A DNA stretch of 7,117 nt. It comes from JBBSTY01 sp038235385. Lineage in GTDB: Bacteria; Actinomycetota; Acidimicrobiia; Acidimicrobiales; Acidimicrobilacustridaceae. A program made the translations under genes and the position numbers. Below the pieces are notes generated by a model that searched no databases, was not told the DNA's origin, and saw only the letters and a list, made by a program, of their open reading frames with translations. The stretch is taken from the NCBI GenBank assembly GCA_038235385.1, contig JBBSTY010000171.1, forward strand, positions 1 through 7,117, written 5' to 3'. Shown piece by piece: positions 4,616-7,117 of the stretch (positions within the stretch are counted from its first letter, which is position 1; every line of letters starts with the position of its first letter).

Positions 4616-5575
4616 ATGACGAGCGACCTCACCCGGCAACGCGTCCGCCGAGATGTCGAGGTCATCGCGCGAGCCGGTCTCGACACCGACCCCACGTCGT
4701 TCGTCGATCTGGTCACCCAGGACGAACCCGCGTTGTCGGTGTGGCTCGAGACCGACGGTGACCACCGCCGCTCGACTCGCGTGCGCGACTTCATGGAACC
4801 CCACTTCGGCTACCACGACGAGCTGCGCATGGTCGGCCGCCAGCGGGACCGGGGTTGGGGCGGCATGGCGCTGTTCCGCAGCCATGGCGAGCAGCCGTTC
4901 TCCGAGGCCGAGGTCGCCTTCATGGCCTCGCTGTCCGGCGAGTTCGCCACCGGGTTGCGGTCGGGGCTGCTGGTGCGACTCGCCGCGGGCCCCACCTCGG
5001 ACCGCGCCCACGGACCCGTGGTCGTGATCGTCGGAGCCGACGACGAGACGAGTCAGCTCAGCGTGGGGGCCGACGCGGTGCTGCGGGAGATCTCCGCCGA
5101 TCCCAACATGGCTCCGGCCACCGCCATCGTGGGTGCGTTGGTCGCCGGCGCCCGGCGCTACGCGGCGGGGACCAGCGGCGTCCTGCCCAGGGCCCGGGTG
5201 CGCATGAGCAACGGTCGGTGGCTCGTGCTCCACGCATCACCGCTGTCGAGCACGAACGGATCGAGCGGCGACGTCGTCGTCACCATCGAGGAGGCGAGGC
5301 CGCCCGAGATCGTGCCGCTCGTCGTGGCCGCGTTCGAGCTCACCTCGCGCGAGCGTGACGTGACCCAACTCGTGCTCCAGGGCGTCGACACCAAGGAGAT
5401 CGCCAGCACGCTGCACATGTCGCGCTACACCGTGCAGGACCACCTCAAGTCGGTGTTCGACAAGGCCGACGTCCGCAGCCGACGCGAGCTCGTCTCTCGC
5501 ATCTTCTTCGACCAGTACGTCCCGAGGTTGGGCGCCGAGTTGGCGCCGTCGGGCTGGTTCGCCGCCGAGGCCTGA
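4616..5575 (+). CDS. LuxR-family transcriptional regulator with shortened GAF domain
   Basis: 319-residue DNA-binding regulator. The C-terminal LuxR/FixJ-type HTH (about 239-297) is canonical: FELTSRERDVTQLVLQG, TKEIASTLHMSRYTVQDHLK, and KADVRSRRELVSR. Residues 132-226 (VVVIVGADDE, LSVGADAVL, RVRMSNGRWLVLHASPL, VVVTIEEA) resemble a PAS-like sensor module. Residues 27-123 match the later part of a GAF-like domain (TDGDHRRSTRVRDFMEPHFG, DELRMV, WGGMALFR, PFSEAEV). In relatives, the segment after VRRDVEVIARAGLD is followed by about 60 residues of early GAF domain before the SFxDL motif; here AGLDTD runs straight into PTSFVDL, which I read as an in-frame internal deletion. This is recalled family structure, not an alignment. 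The start at 4616 is chosen because similarity begins at SDLTRQRV; ATG 4580 and 4448 are in frame but overlap the inverted repeat or lack support. The ligand is unknown. Confidence 0.85.
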   Translation: MTSDLTRQRVRRDVEVIARAGLDTDPTSFVDLVTQDEPALSVWLETDGDHRRSTRVRDFMEPHFGYHDELRMVGRQRDRGWGGMALFRSHGEQPFSEAEVAFMASLSGEFATGLRSGLLVRLAAGPTSDRAHGPVVVIVGADDETSQLSVGADAVLREISADPNMAPATAIVGALVAGARRYAAGTSGVLPRARVRMSNGRWLVLHASPLSSTNGSSGDVVVTIEEARPPEIVPLVVAAFELTSRERDVTQLVLQGVDTKEIASTLHMSRYTVQDHLKSVFDKADVRSRRELVSRIFFDQYVPRLGAELAPSGWFAAEA

Positions 5576-5605
5576 CCGCGGCTCGTCGGCGCGGGTCCGT
5601 CGTCG

Positions 5606-7117
5606 TCAGTGCCCGTCGGGAACCGGCTCGGGCTGTCCCGGCGCACCGACCCGAACGACCGTGCCCGGGTAGCCGCCCGCCTCACGCCACTCACGGAGCT
5701 TGGCGACGTAGCCCATCAGGTTGCCCGGGTAGACCGCGTTGCGGGCCGCCACCATGGTGCGGGCACCTTCGGAGTTGCCGTAGCTCGGGGTGCACGACGC
5801 CGAGTACCGGCCGAAGCCCTTGCCCACCTTCCACAGGAACGCAAGCCACTCCTCCTCGGCTTCGGGCGTGGCCTCGATGGTCTCGACACCGTCGGCGAGC
5901 AACTGCGCCACCAGCGAGCTGACGTGGTCGGCGAGCTCGCCGAGGTAGTGGGTGAAGTTCAAGCCGAACCCGGCCTGCACGAAGTGGCAGATCAACAGGT
6001 TGGGGAAACCGGCGGTGAGGATCCCGTGCAGCGTGTGGGCGCCGTCGGCCCACCGCTCACCGAGGCGGACGCCGTCGCGGCCCACCGGGTCGAAGCCGAG
6101 CCGGCTCACCGCGCCGGTCGTGACCTCGAAACCCGACGCGTAGACGAGCAGGTCGACCGGGTAGACGGTGTCGCCGACCACCGGTCCTTCGGCCACGACC
6201 TGCTGCACGCCGTGGCCGTCGGTGTCGACCAGGTGCACGTTGGGCTCGTTGAACGCCTGCAGGTACTCGTCGTGGAAGCAGATCCGCTTGCAGTGCTTGC
6301 CGTACCAGGGCTTGAGCGCCGCCGCGGTGTCGGGGTCCTCGATCACGTCGTCGATCCGGGCCCGCAACGACTCCATGGTCTCGAAGTCGACCTGCTCGAG
6401 GGCGGCGGACTCCTCGGAGGTGGCCGCCTCGGATTGGGTGTCGACCCACAGCACGTCGGTCCACCCGTCGCCGACCATGTCGACCTCGGGTTGGCCGCCG
6501 GTGACCGCGGAGGTGAAGTTGAGCGTGCGCTCGCGCTGCCAGCCGGGCTCCAGCGACGCGAACCACTCGCGGTCGGTGGGCGCGTTGGCGCGGACGCCGA
6601 CCGCCGACGGGGTTCGCTGGAACACGTAGACCTCGGCTGCCGCCCGCGCCAGCTGCGGCACGAGCTGGATCGACGTGGCCCCGGTGCCGATGATGCCGAC
6701 GCGCTTGTCGGCCAGGCGGTCCATGGGTTCGGTGGGGCTCCCACCGGTGTAGTCGTAGTCCCAGCGAGCGGTGTGGAACGCCTTTCCGGCGTAGTCGGTG
6801 ATGCCCTCGATGGCGGGGAGCTTGGCCTTGGCGAAGATGCCGCTGGCGGTGATGAAGAACTTCGCCCGCAGACGGTCGCCGCGTGTGGTGACGATGGTCC
6901 ACCGCGAGTCGTCCTCGTCCCACTCGGCCGACTCGACCTCGGTCTGGAACAGCGCGTGGGGGTAGAGCTCGAAGTGGCGGCCGATCCGCTGGCAGTGCTC
7001 GAAGATCTCGGTGGCCGGAGCGTACTTCTGGGTCGGGACGTATCCGGTCTCCTCCAGGAACGGCATGTAGATGTACGACTCGACGTCGCACATGCAGCCC
7101 GGGTAGCGGTTCCAGTA
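5606..7117 (-). CDS. Baeyer-Villiger-type flavin monooxygenase (N-terminus outside window)
   Basis: FAD- and NADPH-dependent monooxygenase expected to insert one oxygen atom into a ketone or a related organic substrate. The window holds 503 codons; the first GxGxxG FAD-binding site lies beyond the edge. At the edge is W-N-R-YPG-CMC-D, the family motif around FAD. The BVMO fingerprint is at 6761-6793, YAGKAFHTARW, with Y in place of the usual first F. The second Rossmann motif, VGIIGTGATS, binds NADPH, with FQRTPS following. Downstream are KRICFHDEYLQAFNEPNVHLV, a cluster typical of cyclohexanone/phenylacetone-type relatives, and LVYASGFEV. The C-terminal part (ADGAHTLHGILTAGFPNLL, CTPSYGNSEG) is also conserved and looks unbroken. 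The substrate cannot be deduced. The stop converges on the LuxR gene with a 30-bp gap and no obvious terminator. Confidence 0.93.
   Translation of the reverse strand, partial: YWNRYPGCMCDVESYIYMPFLEETGYVPTQKYAPATEIFEHCQRIGRHFELYPHALFQTEVESAEWDEDDSRWTIVTTRGDRLRAKFFITASGIFAKAKLPAIEGITDYAGKAFHTARWDYDYTGGSPTEPMDRLADKRVGIIGTGATSIQLVPQLARAAAEVYVFQRTPSAVGVRANAPTDREWFASLEPGWQRERTLNFTSAVTGGQPEVDMVGDGWTDVLWVDTQSEAATSEESAALEQVDFETMESLRARIDDVIEDPDTAAALKPWYGKHCKRICFHDEYLQAFNEPNVHLVDTDGHGVQQVVAEGPVVGDTVYPVDLLVYASGFEVTTGAVSRLGFDPVGRDGVRLGERWADGAHTLHGILTAGFPNLLICHFVQAGFGLNFTHYLGELADHVSSLVAQLLADGVETIEATPEAEEEWLAFLWKVGKGFGRYSASCTPSYGNSEGARTMVAARNAVYPGNLMGYVAKLREWREAGGYPGTVVRVGAPGQPEPVPDGH

Noticed and set aside
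3590..5233. 547-residue minus-strand open frame across the broken genes and the LuxR gene
   Set aside because: It runs antisense through the regulator and in the wrong frame through the lipoprotein and hydrolase parts; no domain is visible.

Overview
The window is high-GC, densely coding DNA with actinobacterial character. The supporting signs are strong G/C codon bias, GTG/ATG starts, an LPxTG-type wall anchor, a PA-domain M28 secreted peptidase, and a LuxR-type regulator and Baeyer-Villiger-like flavin monooxygenase that resemble versions common in Acidimicrobiia (Ilumatobacter and relatives). The class-level placement comes from remembered family resemblance, not from a marker gene. No RNA gene, CRISPR array, integrase or insertion sequence is visible.

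Layout. (1) 2-973 (+): 3' part of a kelch-repeat beta-propeller protein with a C-terminal LPVTG anchor. (2) 1002-2558 (-): a complete secreted M28 zinc aminopeptidase with an inserted PA domain, convergent with the kelch gene. (3) 2559-2704: a 146-bp divergent promoter region with a 17-bp inverted repeat. (4) 2705-3106 and 3108-3515 (+): a two-gene operon of small proteins that share an MGLFK N-terminus but have unrelated C-terminal modules. (5) 3613-3978 (-): a lipoprotein with the first half of a cupredoxin-like domain and no second half. (6) 3979-4100: a leader with compound tandem repeats and a palindrome. (7) 4101-4434 (-): a metallo-beta-lactamase-fold hydrolase remnant. Its N-terminus and C-terminus are recognisable in two different frames, and the catalytic core is missing. 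(8) 4435-4615: a divergent regulatory region with a long inverted repeat. (9) 4616-5575 (+): a LuxR-family regulator with intact PAS-like and HTH regions but an apparently shortened GAF domain. (10) 5606-7117 (-): a flavin-containing monooxygenase missing its N-terminus at the window edge.

The most notable observation is that three consecutive genes, items 5, 7 and 9, each seem to have lost an internal or terminal piece within about 1.1 kb, while the genes on both sides look intact. This is either a patch of gene decay or a cluster of assembly/sequencing deletions; the sequence alone cannot decide. The layout suggests the LuxR regulator once controlled the divergent hydrolase/cupredoxin genes, which is inference. 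No convincing new defence or mobile system is present. The least characterised functional unit is the MGLFK gene pair.
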